From JAMLIN01 sp041676645 (GTDB lineage: Bacteria > Pseudomonadota > Gammaproteobacteria > Burkholderiales > Burkholderiaceae_E), in contig JBAYRO010000013.1 of assembly GCA_041676645.1 (NCBI GenBank), positions 1 through 52,071 on the forward strand: a stretch of 52,071 nucleotides of DNA, in the 5' to 3' direction. Positions 27,132 through 35,021 of this stretch are shown piece after piece (positions within the stretch are counted from its first letter, which is position 1; every line of letters begins with the position of its first letter). The notes under the pieces are model-generated. The model saw nothing but the letters and a program-made list of their open reading frames with translations. It was not told the DNA's origin and searched no databases. The translations under genes and the position numbers were made by a program.

Positions 27132-28348
27132 GCGCCCGCTCCCGAGGCGCTGCCGTCGATGCAGGTGCCGTCGGCCAGCAGCGCGGCGATCGACGCATCG
27201 TCGTGGCCCGACTCGCGCAGCAGCTCCACCGTGTGCTCGCCCAGCCTGGGCGCGAGCCGCTCGGGTTCGGCCGGCGTGCGTGAATAGCGATCGGGCACGG
27301 CCATGGAGCGTATCGGCCCCTCGCTCGGATGCTCGCGCACCGAGAAGAAGCCCGTCGCGACATGGTGCGGATCATCGAAGATCGTGTCCGGGTCGTTGAG
27401 CGGCGACCACGGGATATCGGCCTCGTCGAGCAGGCGAATCCACTCGGCGCTGCTGCGTCCGGCAAGGGTGCGGGCCACGAAGTCGTAGACATGGGCGATG
27501 GCGGCGGCACGCGCCCCCACGCTGCGAAAGCGCGCATCGCCGTCCCAGAGCTCGCCGGCGCCGACCCGGCGCATGAAGGTCTCCCAGTGCCGGTCGTTGT
27601 AGAGCAGCACGCAGAGATGGCCGTCGGCGGTGCGATAGGGCCGCCGGCCGGGATCGAGATGACGCTGGTAGCCGGTCGGTCCGACCGGCGGCTCGAAGGT
27701 CCGGCCCTGCATGTGGTCGCTCATCACGAACTCGGTCATGGCCTCGTACATCGGGACCTCGATCGCCTGGCCCTGGCCGGAGCCGCGCTGCTCGACGACG
27801 GCCGCCAGGATCGCGATGCCCGCGCGCAGGCCCACCGCCCGGTCGACCATGGCGCTGGGCACATAGCGCGGCTCGCCGCCGCCGGCGAGCGCCTGCAGCG
27901 CCGGCAGGCCGGCGGCGCCCTGGATGAGATCGTCGTAGGCGGGCCGGGCCGCATAGGGGCCGTGCTGGCCATAGCCGACCAGCGAGGCGTAGACGAGCCG
28001 GGGATTGGCCGCGCGCAGCGTCTCGGCGTCGAGCCCGAGACGGGCCATCGCGCGCGGGCGCACCGAACACACGAAGACATCGGCGTCGCGGCACAGGGCG
28101 GTGACCACCGCCCGGCCCTGCGCGCGCTTGGCGTCGACCGCGATGCTGCGCTTGGAGCGGTTGGAGTGCAGGAAGATCGCGCCCATGCCCCGATGGCGCT
28201 CGGGGCCGATGCCGCGGGCCAGGTCCCCGCCCGGAGGCTCGACCTTGACGATATCGGCCCCGAGATCCCCGAGGATCTGGGTGCAGTACGGGCCCATCAG
28301 CACGCTCGTCATGTCGACGATGCGCACACCCGCCAATGGACCCGCCAT
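27128..28348 (-). CDS. CaiB/BaiF-type (family III) CoA-transferase
   Basis: A 406-residue CoA-transferase. It opens MAGPLAGVRIVDMTSVLMGP, then GDLGADIVKVEPPGGD, FLHSNRSKRSI, the ANPRLVYASLVGYGQHGPY block, and the catalytic-Asp region RPAYDDLIQGAAGL. The family moves CoA from an acyl-CoA to a carboxylate without ATP. The ATG at 28348 follows AGGAG eight bases upstream. The neighbouring TRAP transporter, transcribed the same way just upstream, suggests uptake then CoA activation of the same acid; this is inference. A degenerate 12-base tandem repeat lies in the leader. It is convergent with the coiled-coil gene. Confidence 0.92.
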   Translation of the reverse strand: MAGPLAGVRIVDMTSVLMGPYCTQILGDLGADIVKVEPPGGDLARGIGPERHRGMGAIFLHSNRSKRSIAVDAKRAQGRAVVTALCRDADVFVCSVRPRAMARLGLDAETLRAANPRLVYASLVGYGQHGPYAARPAYDDLIQGAAGLPALQALAGGGEPRYVPSAMVDRAVGLRAGIAILAAVVEQRGSGQGQAIEVPMYEAMTEFVMSDHMQGRTFEPPVGPTGYQRHLDPGRRPYRTADGHLCVLLYNDRHWETFMRRVGAGELWDGDARFRSVGARAAAIAHVYDFVARTLAGRSSAEWIRLLDEADIPWSPLNDPDTIFDDPHHVATGFFSVREHPSEGPIRSMAVPDRYSRTPAEPERLAPRLGEHTVELLRESGHDDASIAALLADGTCIDGSASGAGA

Positions 28349-28362
28349 GCTGCCTGCTCCTT

Positions 28363-28432
28363 GCTTCCGCGCCTGCTTCCGCACCTGTTTCGCGCCCGCT
28401 TCTGCGCTTGTTTCCGCGCCTGTCGCGCGCCC
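28363..28432. repeat. Degenerate 12-base tandem repeat, six units
   Basis: Six consecutive units of 11-12 bases, approximately GYTTCCGCGCCT, run from 28363 to 28432. They lie between the TRAP dctP stop (28444) and the ribosome site of the CoA-transferase (start 28348). Units differ by one to three substitutions. It is the only clear short tandem array in the window. Confidence 0.75.
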
Positions 28433-28443
28433 GGCCCGTCCGC

Positions 28444-29460
28444 CTACTTCGCGGCCAGGGCGTCCTGGAAGGCCTTCAGGACTTCCGAACCCTTCTTGCC
28501 ACGCTTGTCGAGGTCGGCCGCCCACTCCTGGCCGACTTCGCTCATCAGGCCGACGATCTTGTCGTGCTCGGCCTCGGGCAGGGTCACGAACTTCACGCCG
28601 GCAGCCTCGATCTTGGCGCGGTCGATCCGGGTGGTTTCCTCGGCATTCTTGCAGCCGGCCTCGACGATCTCTTCGCCGACTTCATCCATGATCTTGCGCA
28701 GGTCGGCGGGCAGCGAGTCCCACTTCTTGCGCGACATCATGAACGTGGCGACGAAGCTGCCGAAGTTCTCGCCGGAGGTCGCCATGCCGGTATGCGGCGC
28801 AAGGTCGTAGGGCATGATCGACGAGACCGGGAAGAGGAAGCCGTCGATCGTGCCGCGCGAGGCCGCCTCACGCACTTCGGGTGTCGGGATCTGCACCGGC
28901 ACCGCGCCGATCTTGCGCAGCGCGAGTTCCTTCGCGCCGCCCGTGGTTCGAATCTTCTTGCCGGAGAAGGAATCGAGACCGGCCAGCTCCTGGCCCTTGG
29001 TCACGAAGATCTGGTAGGGATCGAGCACCAGGGCGAACAGGACCTTCATGCCGGCCGGCTTGATCTCGATTTCGTCGAGCAGACCGCCTTCCTTCACCAG
29101 CTTCCAGTAGGCGCGGGTACCCGGGCAGGAAGCGTCGAAGCCCTCGGGCAGTTCCGCCACCACCGACAGCGGCAGCTTGTCCGACACGAAGGCCGGCGCC
29201 ACGTAGGAGATGTCGGACACCCCCGAGAGCGCCAGCGCCATCAGGTCGCGAGCCTTGCCGAGTTGCTGGGCCGGGAAGTACTCGAACTTCGCCTGGCCGT
29301 TGGAGCGCTTCTCGACCTCGGCCATGAAGGGCTTGATCGTGTTCTCCGCGATGTAGTGGCCGGTCGGGAAGGAATCGGCAACGCGGTAGGTGGTCTGGGC
29401 CGCCGCGGGCGCTGCAACGATGGCGGCGGCCAGGGCAGCGCCGATCAGGGTCTTGTTCAT
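28444..29460 (-). CDS. dctP: TRAP transporter substrate-binding protein (DctP)
   Basis: A 338-residue periplasmic binding protein with a Sec signal (MNKTLIGAALAAAIVAAPAAAQ, cut after AAA). DctP features are EVEKRSNGQAKFEYFPAQQLG, GKKIRTTGGAKELALRKIGAVPVQIPTPEV with the substrate-binding Arg region, and EAASRGTIDGFLFP. It captures an organic acid for the DctQM pair encoded upstream on the same strand (order dctQ-dctM-dctP). GGAGAC precedes the ATG. The following CaiB-type gene may act on the imported compound. The ligand is not predictable. Confidence 0.93.
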   Translation of the reverse strand: MNKTLIGAALAAAIVAAPAAAQTTYRVADSFPTGHYIAENTIKPFMAEVEKRSNGQAKFEYFPAQQLGKARDLMALALSGVSDISYVAPAFVSDKLPLSVVAELPEGFDASCPGTRAYWKLVKEGGLLDEIEIKPAGMKVLFALVLDPYQIFVTKGQELAGLDSFSGKKIRTTGGAKELALRKIGAVPVQIPTPEVREAASRGTIDGFLFPVSSIMPYDLAPHTGMATSGENFGSFVATFMMSRKKWDSLPADLRKIMDEVGEEIVEAGCKNAEETTRIDRAKIEAAGVKFVTLPEAEHDKIVGLMSEVGQEWAADLDKRGKKGSEVLKAFQDALAAK

Positions 29461-29513
29461 GAAAGTCTCCTCATTGCTGTTGGATCGTCAGGAAGAAGGG
29501 GATCATACGTGGC

Positions 29514-30806
29514 TCACCGCATCATCATGGTCGAGGGCAGCCAGGTGACCAGCCACGGAAAGGCGCACAGGAGCGCGATCACGATCAGGTGCGCCCAGAA
29601 ATGCGGGAAGATGCCTCGAAACACCTCGCCGATCGGCCGCTTGGTGTAGCGCGCCACCACGAAGGCATTGAGCCCGAGCGGCGGGGTCACCATGCCGACC
29701 TCGGCGGTCACCACCACCACCACGCCGAACCAGATCGGGTCGAAGCCCAGCGATGTGACCACCGGCAGCACCACCGGCACCGTCAGGATCAGGATCGCGA
29801 TCTGGTCCATGAAGAAGCCAAGGATGATGTAGCCGACGACGATCAGCGCGAGGATCATCCAGCGCGAGGCCTCGAGGGCGCCGACGTAGTCGACCAGTTC
29901 GTTGGTGATGCGCGTGAGGGTGAAGAAATAGCCGAAGATGTGCGCGCACAGCACGATGAAGATGATCATGCAGCTCGCCTCGCAGGCGCGCAGGATCGCG
30001 TCTCGGGTCGGCACATACTTGAGGCGACCGGCCTTCCAGGCGAGCAGCATCGCCCCGAAGGCGCCGATCCCGGACGCCTCGGTCGGGGTGGCGAAGCCGA
30101 CATAGATGGTGCCGGTGACGAGCCCGAAGAGAAACAGCAGCGGGGCGACCACCTTCAGGCGGCTGAACTTCTCGCTCCAGCTGTAGCTGCGCGCGACCGG
30201 CGCCCGGGAAGGATCGCGCCACACGAGGAAGGCGACCGTCAGGATGATCGTCAGGGTGACGAGCAGCCCCGGGATGACCCCGCCGATCAGCAGGGCGCCG
30301 ATGCTCACGTCGGCGATGATCCCGAAGAGGATCAGCGCGATCGACGGCGGGATGAGCATCGCGAGGGTGCCCGAGATCGCCACCACGCCAGCCGCGAGGC
30401 CCGGCTCGTAGCCCTGGCGCATCATCGCCGGGATCGTGGTCGAGGACAGCGTCGCGGCCGCGGCGGTGCTCGAGCCCGAGATCGCGCCGAAGCCGGCGCC
30501 GGCCACCGCGGTGGCCATCGCGAGGCCGCCGCGCACCCGGCCGATCCAGGCGGCGGCGGCCATGAAGAGGTCGTCGGCGATGCCCGAGAGGATCACGAAC
30601 TCCGCCATCAGGATGAACATCGGGATCGTGATCAGCTCGTAGGAGGTCACGGTCGACAGCGCCGTGGTCTCGAGGATGCCGAGCAGCATCGGCATGCCGC
30701 CGATCATGTACAGCCCGATCGCGCCGGAAACGGCCAGCGCGATCGCGACCGGCGTGCCGATGATCAGCATCGCGAACATCACGCCGAGGACGATCGTGAT
30801 GGTCAT
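29514..30806 (-). CDS. dctM: TRAP transporter large permease (DctM)
   Basis: A 430-residue inner-membrane permease with about 12 hydrophobic segments. Family blocks are ITIPMFILMAEFVILSGIADDLF, AGFGAISGSSTAAAATLSS, SGTLAMLIPPSIALILFGI and TPTEASGIGAFGAM, with PPLGLNAFVV near the end. It uses a sodium gradient to import the solute delivered by DctP. The ATG overlaps the dctQ stop (ATGA). The binding-protein gene follows 53 bases after its stop. Confidence 0.95.
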   Translation of the reverse strand: MTITIVLGVMFAMLIIGTPVAIALAVSGAIGLYMIGGMPMLLGILETTALSTVTSYELITIPMFILMAEFVILSGIADDLFMAAAAWIGRVRGGLAMATAVAGAGFGAISGSSTAAAATLSSTTIPAMMRQGYEPGLAAGVVAISGTLAMLIPPSIALILFGIIADVSIGALLIGGVIPGLLVTLTIILTVAFLVWRDPSRAPVARSYSWSEKFSRLKVVAPLLFLFGLVTGTIYVGFATPTEASGIGAFGAMLLAWKAGRLKYVPTRDAILRACEASCMIIFIVLCAHIFGYFFTLTRITNELVDYVGALEASRWMILALIVVGYIILGFFMDQIAILILTVPVVLPVVTSLGFDPIWFGVVVVVTAEVGMVTPPLGLNAFVVARYTKRPIGEVFRGIFPHFWAHLIVIALLCAFPWLVTWLPSTMMMR

Positions 30807-31366
30807 TCGGCGGCCTCCGCCGGCAAGGCCTTGTCGTGCGGCGGCGGAATCTCGACCACCGCATGGCCGGCGATCATCGAGAGCACGTGGCCGATGCAGC
30901 GATAGAGGCAACGCACCGCGATCAGCGCGCTGCCGATCGCCGCCGGCAACTCCGAAAGCCAGATCGGCCAGGGGATGGTGGTCGCCGTGACTTCCTCGTT
31001 GACGAACGCGATCCAGGTGCGCCCGAAGAGCTTCCAGGCGATCAGCGCGAGCACCACCGTGCCGGCCGCATAGCCGATCGCCTCGCCGGCGAAGCGCACG
31101 CGCGGCGGAATGAAGGGCTGGAAGAAGTCGATCGCGATGTGGCCATGCAGGTGCAGGGTGCCGGGCAATGCAAAGAAGAACACCAGCACCACCAGGTACA
31201 TCGCGATCAGGTCGTAGGCGAAGATGAGGGGATACGAGAAGAAGTAGCGCATCACCACATCGGCCACCACCACCAGCATGATCGCGATCATGGCTGCCGC
31301 GGACACGTGCATCAGCGCATGCTCGAGGCGCGCGAGCGCCGCCGAGATACGGGGCATTGCGATCAC
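30803..31366 (-). CDS. dctQ: TRAP transporter small permease (DctQ)
   Basis: A 187-residue membrane protein with four hydrophobic segments (AAAMIAIMLVVVADVVMRYFF, LIAMYLVVLVFFFALPGTLH, AIGYAAGTVVLALIAWKLF, ELPAAIGSALIAVRCLY), the DctQ layout. The start is taken as GTG 31366, because GAGGAG lies at the right distance from it; the ATG nine bases on (31357) is the alternative. It overlaps the dctM start by four bases. First gene of the TRAP operon, divergent from the acetyl-CoA hydrolase/transferase-like gene. Confidence 0.88.
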   Translation of the reverse strand: MIAMPRISAALARLEHALMHVSAAAMIAIMLVVVADVVMRYFFSYPLIFAYDLIAMYLVVLVFFFALPGTLHLHGHIAIDFFQPFIPPRVRFAGEAIGYAAGTVVLALIAWKLFGRTWIAFVNEEVTATTIPWPIWLSELPAAIGSALIAVRCLYRCIGHVLSMIAGHAVVEIPPPHDKALPAEAAE

Positions 31367-31592
31367 GTGGCTGTCTCCTCTGTTGCAAGCGTCGGGCGAC
31401 TGGTTTCGGCATCGCCGGACCCCCTCGCCCTTGCTGCCGAATCCCGCGGCCGCGGCAAGGCGCCACAGGCCCCTCGTCGCGAACCGGCGAAAGGCTACAG
31501 TTGCGGACACCGCAATGTCAAACCCGCCGCATCCGTCGGCCTCCCTTCATCGATCGGGTATAAGGGCCCGACGGAATTCATGGAGTGAAACA

Positions 31593-32960
31593 ATGAAATC
31601 CACCGGCGAAACACCGATTCCGAACGAACCCCCGAAGCCTGAAGCGCCGGCGCCGGCCGGATCACCGGCGCGCGACGCATCGGCCGCGATGCCCGATCTC
31701 GCCCGCTGGATCCGCCCGGGCGATGTCGTGGTCTGCGGCCAGGCCGCCGCCGAGCCACTGGGCCTCACGCAGGCCCTCACCGCCCAGCGCCACCGCTTCC
31801 CGGGCGCGCGGGTATTCCTCGGCGCAATGTTCTCGCGCAGCTTCGCACCGGCCCATGCCGACGCGCTGGAGTTCACCGGCTACGGCGCGATGGGCCGGGC
31901 CGCCGCATTGTTCGACGCCGACGGCGGGACCATCGTGCCGATCCACTATCGCGAACTGGAAGCCGCCTTCGCCAGTGGCCGGCTGCATGCCGATGTCGTC
32001 CTGATGCAACTGCCCGACGGCGGGGATGGCGCGCCCGCCGACAACCTCGGGCTCGCCAACGACTATGTCGCGCAGGCCGCGCTGCGCGCGCGCGCCGTCA
32101 TCGCCGAAGTGAACCCCGACGTCCCCTGGACCTTCGGCGCCAGGCCGCCCGAAGGACTGCGCATCGATCATGTCGTCGCGGCGACCACCGGCCTGATCGA
32201 GCAGCCGATTCTCCCGCCCACCGAAATCGAGCAGCGCATCGCCGCGCACATCGCCGCCATCGTCCCCGACCGGGCCACCATCCAGACCGGCATCGGCCGC
32301 CTGCCCGACACCGTGCTCTCCGCCCTGGCCGGCCACCGTGGCCTCGGACTGCATTCGGGCCTGCTCAGCGACGGCGCCATCGCGCTCATCGAAGCGGGCG
32401 CCGCCACCAACGAGCACAAGGGCATCGACACCGGGCTGAGCATCACGAATATCCTCGGCGGCAGCCGCCGCACCCACCGGCACTTCGATCGCAACCGCGC
32501 CTGCCGGCTGCGGCCGGCAGCCTATACCCACAGCATCGCGGTACATGCCCGGCTCAACAGCCTGCATGCGATCAACTCCGTGATCGAAGTCGACCTCGCC
32601 GGCCAGGCGAACTCGGAATTCGACGCCGGCCGCTGGCGAGGCGGCATCGGCGGGCTGGCCGACTTCGTGCGCGGCGCCCGCCTCTCGCCCGGCGGCCGCT
32701 CGATCCTGATGCTGGCCTCGACCACCCCCGACGGCACGCGCAGCCGCATCGTGCCCACGCTCGCCGGCGCCCGCGCCACGATCCCCGCCAGCGACGCCGA
32801 CTGGGTGGTCACCGAATGGGGCGCCGCCGAACTGCGCGACTGCGAAGCCCGCGAGCGCGCCCGCCGCCTCATCGCCATCGCGCACCCCGACCACCGCGAA
32901 TCGCTGATCAAAATGGTCAAAATGGGGTCAGACACGATTAACTGCGTTAATCGTGTCTGA
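31593..32960 (+). CDS. Acetyl-CoA hydrolase/transferase-like protein with repeat-encoded tail
   Basis: A 455-residue family I CoA-transferase. Blocks are RWIRPGDVVVCGQAAAEPLGL, a middle IQTGIGRLPDTVLSALAGH, LGLHSGLLSDGAIALIEAGA, HAINSVIEVDLAGQANSE and GGIGGLADFVRGARLSPGGRSI. Homologous enzymes move CoA between acetate and other acids; the catalytic Glu is probably in the SVIEVDLAGQ block. The natural C-terminus (HPDHRESLI) has no stop of its own. The frame runs into palindrome copy 3, adding KMVKMGSDTINCVNRV, and stops at 32958-32960 inside the repeat. About 35 N-terminal residues are Pro-rich. It is convergent with gatB. Confidence 0.87.
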   Translation: MKSTGETPIPNEPPKPEAPAPAGSPARDASAAMPDLARWIRPGDVVVCGQAAAEPLGLTQALTAQRHRFPGARVFLGAMFSRSFAPAHADALEFTGYGAMGRAAALFDADGGTIVPIHYRELEAAFASGRLHADVVLMQLPDGGDGAPADNLGLANDYVAQAALRARAVIAEVNPDVPWTFGARPPEGLRIDHVVAATTGLIEQPILPPTEIEQRIAAHIAAIVPDRATIQTGIGRLPDTVLSALAGHRGLGLHSGLLSDGAIALIEAGAATNEHKGIDTGLSITNILGGSRRTHRHFDRNRACRLRPAAYTHSIAVHARLNSLHAINSVIEVDLAGQANSEFDAGRWRGGIGGLADFVRGARLSPGGRSILMLASTTPDGTRSRIVPTLAGARATIPASDADWVVTEWGAAELRDCEARERARRLIAIAHPDHRESLIKMVKMGSDTINCVNRV

Positions 32961-32985
32961 CCCCATTTTGACCCCATTTTGATCA
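32905..32985. repeat. Palindromic repeat copy 3 with extended arms
   Basis: The core arms are 26 bases (32917-32942 and 32946-32971) around TGC. Both flanks continue the symmetry: TGATCAAAATGG precedes the left core, and the complement of TGATCAAAATGGGG follows the right core, with only a two-base length difference. The gatB TGA stop is the outermost part of the right arm, and the CoA-transferase stop is inside the right core arm. Its inner part (GATTAAC-TGC-GTTAATC) matches copies 7 and 8 exactly. Confidence 0.95.
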
Positions 32986-34449
32986 GCCGGCGAGCTTCGT
33001 CCGCAGCAGCTCGTTGACCTGCGCCGGGTTCGCCTTGCCGCGCGAAGCCTTCATCACCTGACCGACCAGGGCGTTGAAGGCGCGCTCCTTGCCGCCGCGG
33101 AACTCCTCGACCGACTTCTGGTTGGTCGCGAGCACTTCGTCGATCATCGCCTCGAGCGCACCGGTGTCGCTGATCTGGCGCAGGCCCTGCTGGTCGATGA
33201 TGCGATCGACCGCGCCCGGATCGGGATCGCCGCCGCTCCAGAGCCGACCGAAGACATCCTTGGCGATGCGCCCCGAGATGGTGCCGTCGGCGATGCGCCC
33301 GACCAGCGCGGCGAGCTGCGCCGGCGGCACCGGGCAGGCGTCGAAACCGATCTCGTCGCGATTGATCGCCGCCGAGACATCCGAGAGCACCCAGTTGGCG
33401 GCCGTCTTGGCCTGGCCGGCGACATCGGACAGCGCGGCCAGCACGCCCTCGAAGTAGTCGGCGATGGCGCGCGATGCGGTCAGGGTGGCGGCATCGTAGG
33501 ACGACAGGCCGTGCTCGGCGACGAGCCGCTCGCGGCGCGCCGCCGGCAGTTCGGGCAAGCTGGCGGCGATCTCGTCGATCCAGGCGCGCTCGATGGTGAG
33601 CGGCGGCAGGTCGGGATCGGGGAAATAGCGGTAGTCGTGCGCGTCTTCCTTGCTGCGCATCGACCGGGTTTCGTCACGATCGGGATCGTAGAGTCGGGTC
33701 TCCTGGACCACCGTGCCGCCGTCCTCGATGAGCTCGATCTGCCGGCGCACTTCGAACTCGATCGCCCGCTCGAGGAAACGGAAGGAGTTGAGGTTCTTGA
33801 TCTCGCTGCGGGTGCCGAAGGCCTCCTGGCCGAGCGGACGCACCGAAACGTTGGCGTCGCACCGAAACGAGCCTTCCTGGAGATTGCCGTCGCAGATGCC
33901 CAGCCAGACCACCAGCGCATGCAGGGTCCGCGCGTAGGCGACCGCTTCCTTCGCCGAGCGCATGTCGGGTTCGGTGACGATCTCGAGCAGCGGGGTGCCG
34001 GCGCGATTGAGGTCGATACCGCTCATGCCCTCGAAGGCATCGTGCAGTGACTTGCCGGCGTCTTCCTCGAGATGCGCGCGGGTCAGCCGGATGCGCTTTT
34101 GCCGGGGCTGGCCGTCGGCCTCCCAGTCGATGTCGACATGCCCGCCCTGCACCACCGGAATCGCGAACTGGCTGATCTGGTAGCCCTTGGGCAGGTCCGG
34201 ATAGAAGTAGTTCTTGCGGGCGAATATCGAAACCGGCGGGATCCCCGCATCGACGGCGAGGCCGAAGCGGATCGCATGGGCGACGGCTTCGCGATTGAGC
34301 ACCGGCAGCGTGCCGGGCAGCGCGAGGTCGAGCGCGCTGGCCTGGCTGTTGGGCGCGGCGCCGAAGGCGGTCGACGCACCCGCGAAGATCTTGGAGCGCG
34401 TCGCCAGCTGCGCGTGCGTCTCGAGACCGATCACCACTTCCCACTGCAT
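32983..34449 (-). CDS. gatB: Aspartyl/glutamyl-tRNA amidotransferase subunit B
   Basis: A 488-residue subunit that phosphorylates the carboxylate of Glu-tRNA(Gln) or Asp-tRNA(Asn) and binds the tRNA. Motifs are WEVVIGLETHAQLATRSKIF, ALDLALPGTLPVLN, FARKNYFYPDLPKGYQISQF, LTRAHLEEDAGKSLHD, DLNRAGTPLLEIVTEPD and CDANVSVRP, with a YqeY-like C-terminal tail (GQVMKASRGKANPAQVNELLRTKL). Normal length. It is separated from gatA by a small lipoprotein gene and a palindrome. Its stop codon forms the outer end of palindrome copy 3. Confidence 0.97.
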   Translation of the reverse strand: MQWEVVIGLETHAQLATRSKIFAGASTAFGAAPNSQASALDLALPGTLPVLNREAVAHAIRFGLAVDAGIPPVSIFARKNYFYPDLPKGYQISQFAIPVVQGGHVDIDWEADGQPRQKRIRLTRAHLEEDAGKSLHDAFEGMSGIDLNRAGTPLLEIVTEPDMRSAKEAVAYARTLHALVVWLGICDGNLQEGSFRCDANVSVRPLGQEAFGTRSEIKNLNSFRFLERAIEFEVRRQIELIEDGGTVVQETRLYDPDRDETRSMRSKEDAHDYRYFPDPDLPPLTIERAWIDEIAASLPELPAARRERLVAEHGLSSYDAATLTASRAIADYFEGVLAALSDVAGQAKTAANWVLSDVSAAINRDEIGFDACPVPPAQLAALVGRIADGTISGRIAKDVFGRLWSGGDPDPGAVDRIIDQQGLRQISDTGALEAMIDEVLATNQKSVEEFRGGKERAFNALVGQVMKASRGKANPAQVNELLRTKLAG

Positions 34450-34458
34450 GCGGATTCC

Positions 34459-34953
34459 TCAACCGAGGCGGGCGCAGCCGCCGGTACGCGGATCGAACAT
34501 CACCGGCCAGGCCTTGTCGTAGATCGTGCGCGGGCTGCACCAGCGCTCGCATCCGGTGTGGCCCAGGGTGACGCGGCGCGGCTCCTGCCAGATCATCAGC
34601 TTGCAGCCCGAGCCGTCGCGCGAGACGAGCTCGATGTGCGGGCGCGACTTGGTCTGGCGGAAATCGTTGCCATCGAAGGTGCAGGTGCCGCGCTTGCCGA
34701 CGCGGATCTGCCAGCGCAGGGCGGTCACCTTGTTGTTGTCCACATCGAGCACCGCGTCCTCGCCGAAGCCGTCGACGTCCGTCTGCTGGCAGCGCCCGGC
34801 AAGCTCGATGCGCTGGTCGGCGATCGGCGTGGACCGGCCCCCGCCCAGGCCGACCAGGTCGCCGACGGAACCGCAGCCGGCAATCAGAACGGCGGCCAGG
34901 AAGACGAGGGCACGCGACGCGAAGGAAATGGAGGAAATGGGGTCAGACACCAT
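34459..34953 (-). CDS. Small Cys-rich lipoprotein between gatA and gatB, start codon in a repeat
   Basis: A 164-residue protein with a lipoprotein signal (ASRALVFLAAVLIAGC, lipobox IAGC). The mature part has six more Cys (RCQQ, GTCTF, GCKLM, GCERWCSP, GGCARL), suggesting disulfides and a small extracytoplasmic domain. No known family was recognised. The only ATG before the signal peptide is at 34953, inside palindrome copy 4, so the first nine or so residues (MVSDPISSI) are repeat-encoded. GTG 34950 is an alternative. It lies within the gatCAB run, ten bases before gatB, and is presumably co-transcribed. Confidence 0.75.
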   Translation of the reverse strand: MVSDPISSISFASRALVFLAAVLIAGCGSVGDLVGLGGGRSTPIADQRIELAGRCQQTDVDGFGEDAVLDVDNNKVTALRWQIRVGKRGTCTFDGNDFRQTKSRPHIELVSRDGSGCKLMIWQEPRRVTLGHTGCERWCSPRTIYDKAWPVMFDPRTGGCARLG

Positions 34954-35010
34954 TTGCCAATGGTGTCTGACCCCATTTCCTCCATTTCCGAGTCTGACCC
35001 CATTTCCATG
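34924..35010. repeat. Palindromic repeat copy 4 plus extra half copy
   Basis: Perfect 31-base arms (34924-34954 and 34959-34989) enclose TGCC. The arms include a site-specific GGAAATGGAGG ahead of the core. Directly after the right arm, a third partial arm (GAGTCTGACCCCATTTCC, 34990-35007) is appended in the same sense as the right arm. It lies between gatA (stop 35022) and the lipoprotein gene, all on the minus strand, and encodes the start of the latter. Confidence 0.94.
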
Positions 35011-35021
35011 GCGGGACGGCT

